Shown here: positions 25,301 to 34,200 of the stretch, one piece after another
Numbering within the stretch: position 1 is the first letter of the stretch
Layout: every line of letters begins with the position of its first letter
NCBI RefSeq assembly: GCF_004027225.2
Contig: NC_044278.2
Location: 3,782,001-3,846,000 of the forward strand
DNA from: Strigops habroptila
Lineage: Eukaryota > Chordata > Aves > Psittaciformes > Psittacidae
Length of the DNA: 64,000 nt
Reading direction: 5' to 3'
Notes under the pieces: model-generated
The model's database searches: none
What the model saw: only the letters and a program-made list of their open reading frames with translations
Told to the model about the DNA's origin: nothing
Program-made: the position numbers and the translations under genes

Positions 25301-28300
25301 AACCTCAAGTCCCCTCAGACGCCCTCCCAGCTGGCAGGAATGCTCGCGGGCCCCACTGCCGCAGCTGCCGCTGCCTCCATTAAGTCCCCCCCTGTCTTGG
25401 GGTCTGCTGCTGCTTCTCCTGTCCACCTCAAGTCTCCGTCTCTCCCTGCACCTTCTCCCGGATGGACTTCATCTCCAAAGCCTCCTTTGCAGAGCCCTGG
25501 GATTCCCCCGAACCACAAGGCGTCTCTCACGATGTCCTCTCCAGCCATGCTGGGGAACGTGGAATCGGGTGAGTGCCCTCTGATAGCAATTTTGGCTCTT
25601 TGGTTGGTGTTGGGTCACCCTCAGGTGTGCAGCGAGGTGGGGAAGGAGGTTTTTTGCAGGGTGGCAGAAGCTAGACAGCCTTTCGCCCATGTGAAGGGAG
25701 GCTGTGCTATGGGTCCGGGGGGTGGCTGTGCGAGCGGAGTGCAAGTGCTTCTCCTCCTCCTCCCTCCTTGTATTTGTGGGTTTGCTCAAGCATGTGCTCA
25801 CTTGGAGGACATGAAAGTGAAAGGGTGGAGCCGAGAAGTGTGAAAAGATGATGGGTGTTGATGGGAGAAGCCTCTCCTCAGAGGGGTTTGTGGCCGTTCT
25901 GCCATAGCTCCTGGTGATCACAGCTTTGTGGAGGAAAGCTCTTTGAGAGAAAAGGCTCCTACAAAGACTGTGCCGGGCACAGTTAGCCAGTATGTATCTA
26001 GGTATGGTTCAGGTATGGTAAGTGCTTTGTACATTTACCACCACAGACACGGAGGTGTCCTAACATTTGTTCAGGCTTCAACCATTTTGGAGAGCGCTAA
26101 CCATGGAGCACCCGGTGGCATGTTGGAGCCGCGGTGCAGATGCTGGCGCTCCCTTGCCTGCTCCTGAACGGCTCAGCGCTGCTGCCCTCTCTTCACCGCC
26201 CCCAAACCCTCCCGGTGGGCTCATCTCGGAGCCCTCTCGCCGCTCCGGCCACCCCTGGGTCCAGTCGGGGCTGCCGGCGGCGGAGCCGTTTGCCCACGTT
26301 GCCCTCTAGTGCCGCTCCCGGTAACAGCGCGGCGGCGGCCGGGACGCGCCTGCGGGGCAGCGGGACCGGCGGGGGCCGAGTCTCGGTGCTCGGGAACGGA
26401 GCCTGGGTGTTGGTGTCCATCATGGCTGCTGAAGCCGTGCCTGGTGTGAGCTCGCGCATCTACAAGCCAGAACCGATCACTTTAGGCTGTGCCTGATGGT
26501 GTGCTTAATGAGTACTTTCACGTGCAGTTCTTCCAAGGCATAAATGCTTTGGCATTGAAAGATTTCCATATTCTCTATTCTCCTTTCTGGGTTTTTTGGG
26601 GGGCTGGGTGCTGAGGAACATGCAGTTCATTGTCAGTGGCAGTACAGCTTCAGTTTAGCACCTTCCCTTCAAATGTGGTCTGGGTGGCGTGAAACTCCTC
26701 AGCGAAGGACAAAGGGGACTGGAAGTGCAGTGAAGTTATTTCTATTATTGGGAGAGCAAAGGAAAATGTTAAGCTAAAATGTGCAGAGAATTCTTCTTTA
26801 ACTGGAATAAGCAGTAAATATGTATATATGAAACCTGAAATAAAACATAAACAGGGGAGTTTCACTTGTAGCTGCAGGTACAGCTTGTCAGAAATCTGCT
26901 CACATGTCTCAGCATAATATCTGCTACAGCTTTCCTTGTGCTGTGTCTTTTGTTCTGGTTCGATGCCTCCTCAAGAAAAGAGGAAAGGAGCTACAGTTGA
27001 CATTTGGTGTATGTAGGAACACTTAATTGACTGTAGATTTTGGTTTTTATGGCTGGACCTGGTACCTAGGTCTGTCTTCAGTGCATGGCAGTTGAATAGT
27101 AGGATTTTCAGGTTTACCTGAGAATTCTTCATGTAGTTTTGCAGAGGCTCAGGATAGTTCCAGTAGAAGTGCAGAATCCAGGATAACAGATGTTAACAGG
27201 CTTATTTTCCTGGTTACCTTTCACAAGCACTGACTGCATTAGTCAGATGGTCTCTTGCAATAAAAGGGATTTCTAGGTTTTGAGATGTATAAGAGAAAAG
27301 GGTGGATTTAAGAAAAAAATAATATGGTAAGATGGGGTAAAAAATAGTCTTTATTTTCTTTTCTTTCCCCCCACTAAGGTGGCCCACCTCCTTCCACGGT
27401 CAGCCAGTCTGCTCCTGTGACTCTCCCTGGAAACCTTCCCTCTAGCAGTCCTTACACAATGCCTCCAGAGCCGACCCTCTCCCAGAATCCCCTCTCCATT
27501 ATGATGTCCAGGATGTCCAAATTTGCCATGCCCAGCTCTACTCCACTTTATCATGATGCCATCAAAACTGTGGCCAGCTCGGATGATGACTCCCCTCCAG
27601 CACGCTCCCCAAATTTGCCACCTATGAACAGCGTACCAGGTAAGAAACTCAAAGAAACATAAGCCCAAGCTATCAGGCAATACCGTGAGGGTGTCTCTGT
27701 GGAGGCTTCATCAAATGAAAATGGTGAGAGGGGAAAAAACTTGAAGAATATATAGCCATGGGTTAGTTTTGAGGAAGGCAGTTGCAGTTCTCTGAAGCGG
27801 GGAGACAGAAGTTCTCCTTCCGACCAGTTTTCTCTGTCTGTTCTTCAGAAAATGGCTAGTCTGGAAAACCAGTCTGTATGGGAGAGACTTCCCTCAGGCG
27901 GACTGGAATTACTTGTGTGAGTGAAGGCTGCTCGTGGGAGAAGGGTCAGCCCTACAATGTGTTACTGAGAGGAAACCATTCTTCCACTGTCTCAAGAGGC
28001 AGTGTCACAGAAGCTTCACAATTTGTGGTGAAGCCCCAAGAGGTTGTGCTTAATGACACTGCATCATCTGGTCTGTTCCTGGGTTTTGTGGATTGCCTTT
28101 GTTACAGAAGAGGGTGTCAGAGTGCTTTCTCAAAACATGCATCTTTTCACATAGGCAATGTGTAATGGCAGGTGACCTCAGCCAGCACTGAGGAAACTCT
28201 CCTGCTCCCTGCCTGAGAGAATTAAAGGACAAGTAAAATAAAACATCGTCCTTTGGGGCTGCCTTGTGGTGTGGGTAAGCCTGTTGAGAGGAGAAATCCA

Positions 28301-30105
28301 ATCCCTGCTGGTAGCTTCGTGTTTGTAGGGTACATATTTTATACAAAGTAAGCTGTAGCCCCTCTACCCACTGAATTAACGTAGATGAAAGAGGGGATGA
28401 GCGGCTGTGTCATGAGAGTGGCACTTGGTAATGAATTCTTGATGAGTTTACCTGTAGCTTTGCCGTGTGTGCTTCACGCAGTAATGATCAGCATGACTGG
28501 ATATACCTGGGGAAGCTGCCTAATTGAAAAAGTTCCTGATGACAGCTCATTAACCTCATTGATCGCTCCTCCTTGTCTTACAAGGGTTACCTCATTTATC
28601 ACTTCTGAAGTTCTGAAAGGACATTCAGTCGCTTCCCAGTGGACAAGCATCCATATGCTGATAATCTGGCACAGACATGTTTGTTATCTGCCTGCCTCAT
28701 CTAGATGGCCAGGGAAGTAGTAGAGGGATGGATTGGCCTGAGATCCTGCTTACAGAGCAGGCTTTAGGCACGTCTTGCTCAGGGAGGCAGCTGTGCAGGT
28801 GGCATCAATTCTCTCATTAAAATAACATTTTCCAGAGCTGCTACTGGGATGGTTTTTTTGCTAGCACTAATTTTTTGTGTATGTGTGTGTGTGTGTGCAG
28901 ACTTGGTAACCTTGCAGAAAGCTCGCTGGTAGCTTTATTGCTTATTATTGGCTGTTCTCTAAATGTGATTCCTTATTTCTCCCCTAGGAATGGGCATTAA
29001 TTCTCAGAATCCTCGAATTTCAGGTCCAAACCCAGTGGGTCCAATGCCAACCCTTAGCCCAATGGGAATGACCCAGCCTCTTTCCCATAACAACCAGATG
29101 CCCTCTCCAAATGCTATGGGACCCAATATACCTCCTCATGGGGTCCCCGTGGGACCCGGCCTGATGTCACACAACCCGATGATGGGGCACGGTTCCCAGG
29201 AGTCTCCAATGGTACCTCAAGGACGCCTGGGCTTCCCACAGGGGTTCCCTCCCGTACAGTCCCCTCCACAGCAGGTGCCATTTCCACACAACGGGCCCAG
29301 CGGTGGACAAGGCAACTTCCCAGCGGGAATGGGCTTCCACGGAGAAGGACCTCTGGGGCGTCCTACCAACCTGCCCCAAAGTTCCACAGATCCAGCACTT
29401 TGCAAGACTGGAGGCCCTGGCGGTCCAGACTCCTTCACGGTTCTTGGAAACAATATGCCTTCGGTTTTCACCGATCCAGAGCTGCAGGAGGTGATCCGTC
29501 CGGGAGCCACGGGAATACCTGAGTTTGACCTGTCCAGGATTATCCCGTCGGAGAAGCCCAGCCAGACACTACAGTATTTCCCTCGTGGGGAGGTGCCAGG
29601 CCGCAAGCAGCCGCAGGGTCCTGGGCCTGGCTTCTCCCACATGCAGGGGATGATAGGAGAGCAGACCCCGAGGATGGGACTAACGTTGCCCGGCATGGGG
29701 GGCCCCGGGCCAGTGGGAACTCCGGATATCCCTCTTGGGACGGCTCCATCCATGCCAGGTCACAACCCGATGAGGCCGCCTGCCTTCCTGCAGCAGGGCA
29801 TGATGGGGCCGCACCACCGCATGATGTCACCAGCACAGACGGCGATGCCCGGGCAGCCCGCGCTCATGAGCAACCCCGTGGCCGCCGTGGGCATGATCCC
29901 AGGCAAGGACCGAGCCCCCGCGGGGCTGTACAGCCACCCGGGGCCCGTCGGGTCACCCGGCATGATGATGTCAATGCAGGGCATGATGGGACCCCAACAA
30001 AACATCATGATTCCCCCCCAGATGAGGCCCCGAGGGATGGCTGCTGACGTTGGCATGGGAGGATTTAGCCAAGGCCCTGGAAACCCAGGGAACATGATGT
30101 TTTAA
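19323..30105 (+). CDS. BCL9: BCL9, beta-catenin/Pygopus adaptor (whole spliced CDS span)
   Basis: BCL9 is a nuclear scaffold of the Wnt enhanceosome: it binds beta-catenin and the PHD finger of Pygopus to activate TCF/LEF targets. Seven coding exons join with matching phases to 4,269 nt, or 1,422 residues (human about 1,426). The protein starts MHSSNPKVRNSPSGNTQ. A basic nuclear-localisation-like stretch lies at about 94–101. Homology domain 1 (Pygopus binding, starting KVVYVFSTEMANK) is at about 175–210. Homology domain 2, the beta-catenin-binding helix (EQLEHRERSLQTLRDIQRML), lies within 348–374. The rest is a low-complexity Pro/Gly/Met/Ser chain ending GNPGNMMF, with short conserved blocks. 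It is expected to be largely disordered. BCL9L is the only close alternative; length and sequence favour BCL9. Confidence 0.96.
19376..20953 (+). other. BCL9: BCL9 intron, no other gene seen
   Basis: Intron with GTAAGG donor and TCCCCAG acceptor. It contains a few T-rich and G-rich tracts and no repeat or RNA gene I recognise. Confidence 0.7.
20954..21270 (+). CDS. BCL9: BCL9 coding exon 2
   Basis: Begins with T completing the serine codon split from the previous exon. It encodes SSPKSKQEVMVRPPTVMSPS through the basic KGKGKRERS stretch to NDDPEIK, and ends with one base (G) before GTATGT. An open frame runs upstream of the acceptor, but the splice phase and conserved sequence start the exon here. 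Confidence 0.93.
21271..22149 (+). other. BCL9: BCL9 intron, no other gene seen
   Basis: Bounded by GTATGT and a CTTCTCTTCCAG acceptor. No repeats or RNA genes recognised. Confidence 0.7.
22150..22339 (+). CDS. BCL9: BCL9 coding exon 3 (start of HD1)
   Basis: Encodes DCNSADHVKSQ through QKTPSKVVYVFSTEMAN and the first two bases of the next lysine codon. It ends at AA|GTAAGT. KVVYVFSTEMANK opens homology domain 1, which contacts the Pygopus PHD finger. Confidence 0.93.
22340..22827 (+). other. BCL9: BCL9 intron within HD1
   Basis: A 488-bp intron with a strong GTAAGT donor and a TGTCTTCGCAG acceptor preceded by a short TGTGTGTG run. Nothing else was recognised. Confidence 0.7.
22828..22927 (+). 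CDS. BCL9: BCL9 coding exon 4 (rest of HD1)
   Basis: A 100-nt exon encoding (K)AAEAVLKGQVETIVSFHI through ERNTVPL, completing the Pygopus-binding HD1. It ends in phase 0 before GTAGGG, a weaker donor than its neighbours. Confidence 0.92.
22928..23338 (+). other. BCL9: BCL9 intron, no other gene seen
   Basis: A 411-bp intron from GTAGGG to TTTCTCTTGCAG. It contains the short G run at about 23,252. No other feature seen. Confidence 0.7.
23339..25568 (+). CDS. BCL9: BCL9 coding exon 5 (large central exon with HD2)
   Basis: A 2,230-nt exon encoding residues 221 to about 964. It carries the beta-catenin-binding HD2 helix at about 348–374 and then long Pro/Gly/Met-rich disordered sequence. That sequence includes the conserved block around GVSWPDDVPKIPDGRNFPPG and Ser-Pro-rich repeats (LKSP, IKSPPVL, SPSLPAPSPGW). 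It ends with one base before GTGAGT. The frame stays open 275 bp into the intron, to 25,843, and the antisense strand also has long open frames. Both are compositional by-products of the GC-rich coding sequence. Confidence 0.96.
25569..27378 (+). other. BCL9: BCL9 intron containing a CpG-rich island
   Basis: A 1,810-bp intron from GTGAGT to CCCCCCACTAAG. Its centre (about 26,134–26,460) is strikingly CpG-rich and is listed separately. The remainder is AT-richer with no recognisable repeat. Confidence 0.75.
26134..26460 (+). promoter_or_regulatory. Intronic CpG-rich island, candidate internal promoter
   Basis: About 330 bp dense in CpG (CGGCGGCGGCCGGGACGCGC core) sit inside an otherwise ordinary intron. 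At its 3' side, ATG at 26,422 (MAAEAVP, with G at +4) is followed at once by possible donors at 26,444 (GTGTGA) and 26,446 (GTGAGC). The first leaves one extra base, which is the phase needed to join the next BCL9 exon at 27,379. This could be an internal promoter with an alternative first exon, an enhancer-type CpG island, or an old GC-rich insertion. No expression evidence is visible in the sequence. Confidence 0.35.
27379..27639 (+). CDS. BCL9: BCL9 coding exon 6
   Basis: A 261-nt exon encoding GGPPPSTVSQSAPVTLPGN through the conserved MMSRMSKFAMPSSTPLYHD and ASSDDDSPPARSP blocks to NSVP. It keeps phase 1 at both ends, so skipping it would preserve the frame. The donor is GTAAGA. Confidence 0.94.
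27640..28987 (+). other. BCL9: BCL9 last intron
   Basis: A 1,348-bp intron from GTAAGA to TTTCTCCCCTAG. It contains a TG dinucleotide repeat at 28,875–28,898, about 90 bp before the acceptor. No gene seen. Confidence 0.7.
28875..28898. repeat. TG dinucleotide repeat
   Basis: A GTGTATGTGTGTGTGTGTGTG microsatellite in the last BCL9 intron, preceded by a T run. UG-rich tracts near acceptors can bind CELF or TDP-43-type factors, but no effect is shown here. Confidence 0.8.
28988..30105 (+). CDS. BCL9: BCL9 coding exon 7 (C-terminus)
   Basis: A 1,118-nt terminal coding exon that starts by completing a glycine codon and encodes MGINSQNPRISGPNPVGPM to GNMMF, stop TAA at 30,103. It contains the conserved FTVLGNNMPSVFTDPELQEV and GIPEFDLSRIIPSEKPSQTL blocks, plus a Met-rich tail (MMMSMQGMMGPQQNIMIPP). 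The C-terminal part of BCL9 contributes transactivation in mammals. Confidence 0.96.
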
Positions 30106-30263
30106 GCTGCTACCATAAGACTGGATGTTCTGATCCTTGTCAAGATGAGATTCCAAGTCCTGAGGGCTTTTTTGGGAGCTTCAGGAGTACAGTTTGGCCA
30201 TGCAATAGGTGAAAAGAGACCAGAGGACGCTTTGGGAAATCTCGAATGTATGGAATTACCTGA

Positions 30264-30369
30264 GGAAAAAACAAAACAAAACAAAAACAAACAAAAAAAA
30301 AAAAAAAAAAAGGAAAAAAAAAAATTATTCATTTTAACAGGTTGGTTTTTTTTTTTTTTTTTTTTTTTT
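30264..30369. repeat. Poly(A) and poly(T) tracts in inverted arrangement
   Basis: An A-rich run, (A)nC then 19 A at 30,293–30,311 and 11 A at 30,314–30,324, is followed after about 21 bp by 24 consecutive T at 30,346–30,369. In the BCL9 mRNA these could fold into an A/U helix with a short loop. The A tract could also prime oligo-dT internally in cDNA libraries. Confidence 0.85.
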
Positions 30370-30789
30370 AGATTTATTTTTTAAAAATTATTTTTGTGGA
30401 CTTGGGTATCCCGTGAGGCACCTGCTTTGAGAATCTGTAGCTGTATTTTGAGAATTGCCATTTGTCACAAGTTGCACCATTCTCTGTATGTTTACGTCCT
30501 TCGGACTGGCTTCTCCCAGGACTCTCGGTTATTTTTGGGGTTTGTTTTTTTTTTTTTGTGTACTGTACTATATTGTAAAAGGGATTTTAGCAGAGACTTT
30601 AGTCTTTGGGGTGAGAGGAGAATGGGATTCTAGGCTGTTTACTTTAGGTGGAGAATCCATCTTCAGAACTTCGGACTATTTTCCTTCGACTCCAATGTAT
30701 AGAAAAACCAAACTACGACCTCAGAGCAGAGTATTAATGAAAAGCACAAAAAAGGAACTTAAGTTCAGTGAGGGGAATCTTTTAAAAGA

Positions 30790-30795
30790 AATAAA
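30790..30795 (+). terminator. BCL9: Proximal BCL9 poly(A) signal AATAAA
   Basis: A canonical hexamer within AAATAAATAATAAG, about 685 nt after the stop. It could give a shorter 3' UTR isoform. Downstream sequence is only moderately T-rich. Confidence 0.35.
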
Positions 30796-31249
30796 TAATA
30801 AGTTAAGGACATATTTTTCAAATTATGGCGTGCTGTCCAGCACCTTCTGTCTCTCCCTCCCACTCTTTATTAAATAGGCTTCTCTCTCTCTCCGTCCCCC
30901 TTCTGTCTCCTCCTATGGCAGCTGCAATACATTGTGTTATTTTGGGGAGTAAATCTCGGAGAGCCTCTCCTCATGTGGGGACCCTTCCCGCTTTTAGGAA
31001 GGGTCTGGACTTGGACACTGTTACATCCTACAGTAGTCTCTCTCACTGTTTCCTATTCTCCTTTTCTTAGAAGCCCCAAGTGATTTTATTAATGTGGGAG
31101 TGGAACAGACACTAAAAGTTATCCAGGATTTTTTTTGTGGTTATTTTTTTTGTTTGGTTTTTTTTTTTTTCCTCCCCAGCGTAAAACGTTCTGTGTAACC
31201 TCCATTAAATTTGGTACAAAACCACTCGCCAGGGCTGTGGTGTCAGAAA

Positions 31250-31255
31250 AATAAA
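31250..31255 (+). terminator. BCL9: Distal BCL9 poly(A) signal AATAAA
   Basis: A canonical hexamer in GAAAAATAAAATATATTG, followed by TTGTTTCTTAC-type U-rich sequence. This is the most likely 3' end of the BCL9 transcript. Confidence 0.7.
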
Positions 31256-31275
31256 ATATATTGTTTCTTACAAAA

Positions 31276-34200
31276 ATGAACTGTCTTCTTTATGCACTCC
31301 ACTTGTTTCTATGTACATCGCACAGCTGGCCAGGTGACTGCTTGCTCTTCCTTATCATCACAGCCAGCCTAGAGGCCAGCTGGGGCAAGTTTTGGCACCT
31401 AAAGGTGTGGTGGTGTGGGCAGCAGCACACACTCCTTGCCAGGCACTTCTGTTTGCTTAATCCTGAACTGAGCTGGTTTTTCCTTGGAGTGAGGTCTTGT
31501 TTCAGAATGCCTCAGGGATGATAGTTACCGTCTGTCTTCCTCAGCTTGCTGAGGGTCAAGGAGTGGATGAAACTTGTCTCCATCACTCCCTCCTGACGAG
31601 GGTTTGCAGCACTATAAGGTACGTGGGTTTGAGCTTCCCCAGAGTCCAGCGCTGTGCAGGGCACTGGGGTTGTGTGTCCCCATGGGGGCTTTGCATTGGG
31701 TAGGGTCTCTCAGAGGCTGAGAGAGTGGGGATGAACTTAAACAGCAACAAAGGTGAGAGAGAAATCGTCAGTGAGCAGGTTTTTATGAAGACAGCCCTGC
31801 TGGGTAAATTGTTGCTTTGCCGCAGCTCTCATTGATCGCTTCCTAATCCCTTGTCTTTTCAAACCTGCCTCTTGAGAGGATTTCAGCAAAAACCTCTTAC
31901 GGTTTTGTCTATGAGGAGTGAAAGACTAGATGAGGAAACATGAACTGGGAGCTGAGCCCCACTCCTGGAGAAGACCAGGGTGAGCCAGCCGCGGATCTGC
32001 AGGGCAGGGTGTGGGCTCTGTGGCTGGCTGCTCTCTGGTCCCCCAGCACTGTATACGGAGTGTGTAATCTCTGTTCTTCCTTCCACTTACTGCTACTCGA
32101 AATGATTTCAATGAATAGTTTCCTCAGAGGGCTGGCTATTAGTGTGAAACTTCATGTGGAGAATGAATACCTTTAATATGCTGGAATGTGAGAGTTTTGC
32201 AGAGCTAACTGATCCTTAACAGGTGGAAAAGGAATTGCTGTCGGTGCTTGCCAAAATTTCATTGCTAGTGTTACAAAGTGAATGGAGCCGTGCACTGTCG
32301 GAGGCATGCAAGCCTCAGAGCCTTCTGTTGCCTGCTTCCCAATTTACCTTTGTGCTGTCATGCAAATTTACAATGATTTTGGGTGAGAATTACTCTTTTG
32401 ACAAAGTGTAGGATGTATGTTGTGGTGCTTCCCTCTAACAAGACAAGCAGCGTGCCTGAAGCAGGGACTTGTCAAGATTTTAGAGAGAGCTGACAATGAC
32501 ACAGTAAGTGTTATGTCTGCAGAGTGGAGTTGCCTCTTCTTTAAATGGTTGCACAGCTCCCTTTTGAGGACCTTGCATGGGAATTGTCACAGGGCAACCT
32601 TTTTAAGTGTTCTGCCATGACTCCTGACTGATTTTTACCATGTTGAGCAAAGCAAAGCTCTTGATTGACATAGAAATAACCTGGAGGATTTGGTTTTTGT
32701 GTGTGCGGTGGGGGTTTTGTTGTTGTTCTATTTTGTTTGGTTGGGTTTTTAACAGCCTTTCTCACTGCCTCTTCTGCCTGATCTGGTGTTTTGAATAGCA
32801 AAAGATTTGAGGTGGCTCTGACTTTAGAAAAATTAGCACAGGGGATTCACTGTTTCAAAGCCATTTGATAGTGAAACAATACATTTTAAAGATGCTGGAT
32901 AAGTAAAACTCCTTCTGTGTCTGTCTAACTTAAGATGCATTTGGTATCTTAACAAAAGTCACGGATTCTCCTGAGTCCATGTTGGTGCACTTAACCTTAG
33001 GGCTGTTACCTGGTTTGCAGCAGCTGATGGACAAGAGATGCTAATGCCTTACCTGCCTCCGGTCAGAGAAACGACTCGGTAGGTGTAGACTGAAAGTCTT
33101 TGTTTTGCTCTGATTTTACTTCTCCCCTTTTTGCTTTGCAAATGCAAAAGCTTTCTAGCTGCCAGCCTTGCAAATTCACCTTGGGATCTGTAAGTCAGGC
33201 TCTGTTCTCTCCTGCTTATTTATAATCAATAGTAACTGTGACTCAGCTCTGGTAGTCATGGTGCAGTTGAGATGGAAAGTGGGGTTACCATTTTTAGTTT
33301 CCTTCCCCTCCTCCTCCTCCTCTTCCTTTTTTTTTTTCCTTTAAACTTCCAAATCCTCCTCCTCCACCTTTGTTTGAAAGAATGAAATAGACTTTATTCA
33401 TACATGCTTGGCTGCTCTTCCTCTCTAGTAACATGGGAGGAAACAGTCTGCTGTTCAAATTATCTCATCCCAGATGGCTGCGCAGCCGGAGCGCGGAGAG
33501 ACTTAAAAGGTAAACCCAGCAGATGGTGAACTTCTGAAACGCAAAGTAATGCGCCTGCTAAATCAAAAGTTTAAAATATTTGAAATCTGTTTGTTTTAAA
33601 GTACTAGACTGTTGCAAACAGGTCATCTGTGAAGTACACTGACAGGTTTAAGCACTGGCCAAATAAATTCGAGCTTCGTACCTTCGTACCTGGGCTAGCT
33701 AATCTACCAAAGAACATGACAAACGAGTAGCCAGCCGTAAGAGTTTAGTCCTGACCTCCTGGTGGTATCTAATGGGGAGCATTTCAGAAGACAGACGAGG
33801 ATGTGGAGATCTAATCTGCATCAGCCTTGGCTGGGATTCGAATGCTGGTGGTGCTTCTAGTACGATTTACGTATCCTGACTCGGAACAGATGTGGGTACC
33901 CAACTCTTCCTGGGGGTGTGTAACCCTAAGCATGCTTCTTAGACTGTTGGAACACAACATTTGTTGGGGCTACTACAAATGTCGTATACAGAGGGCTTGG
34001 TTTTTGTGATGCTTGGTATGCTGACTGTCTGCTATGCTGGGTTTCATTTATGGTGGCAGAAGAGGCTGCGTTTCACTGGTGGTGCTCTTCTGCACTCCCA
34101 ATGGTGAATGCTTTCCTCTCACAGCCTTGGCAGGCTGTTGGCTGAAACCTGGTCCCTATTTTGATGCTACTTGAGGAGAAATGATCCATGATTGATACAG

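Larger units (their letters stand above)
1..31275 (+). other. BCL9: BCL9 transcription unit (inferred extent)
   Basis: The inferred gene runs from the CpG-island first exon at the window edge to the last poly(A) signal at 31,250. Coding starts only at 19,323, so about 19 kb of 5' sequence is noncoding exon and intron, as is usual for vertebrate BCL9. Linking exon 1 (1–156) to the coding exons is inference: nothing between them looks like another gene, and all signals are on the plus strand. cDNA would be needed to confirm the 5' end. Confidence 0.75.
30106..31275 (+). other. BCL9: BCL9 3' UTR
   Basis: Follows the TAA stop and extends to about 20 nt past the AATAAA at 31,250. It contains an A-rich tract and a T run that could pair with each other, further T-rich tracts around 30,540 and 31,130–31,170, and a proximal AATAAA at 30,790. 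The cleavage position is inferred. Confidence 0.75.
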
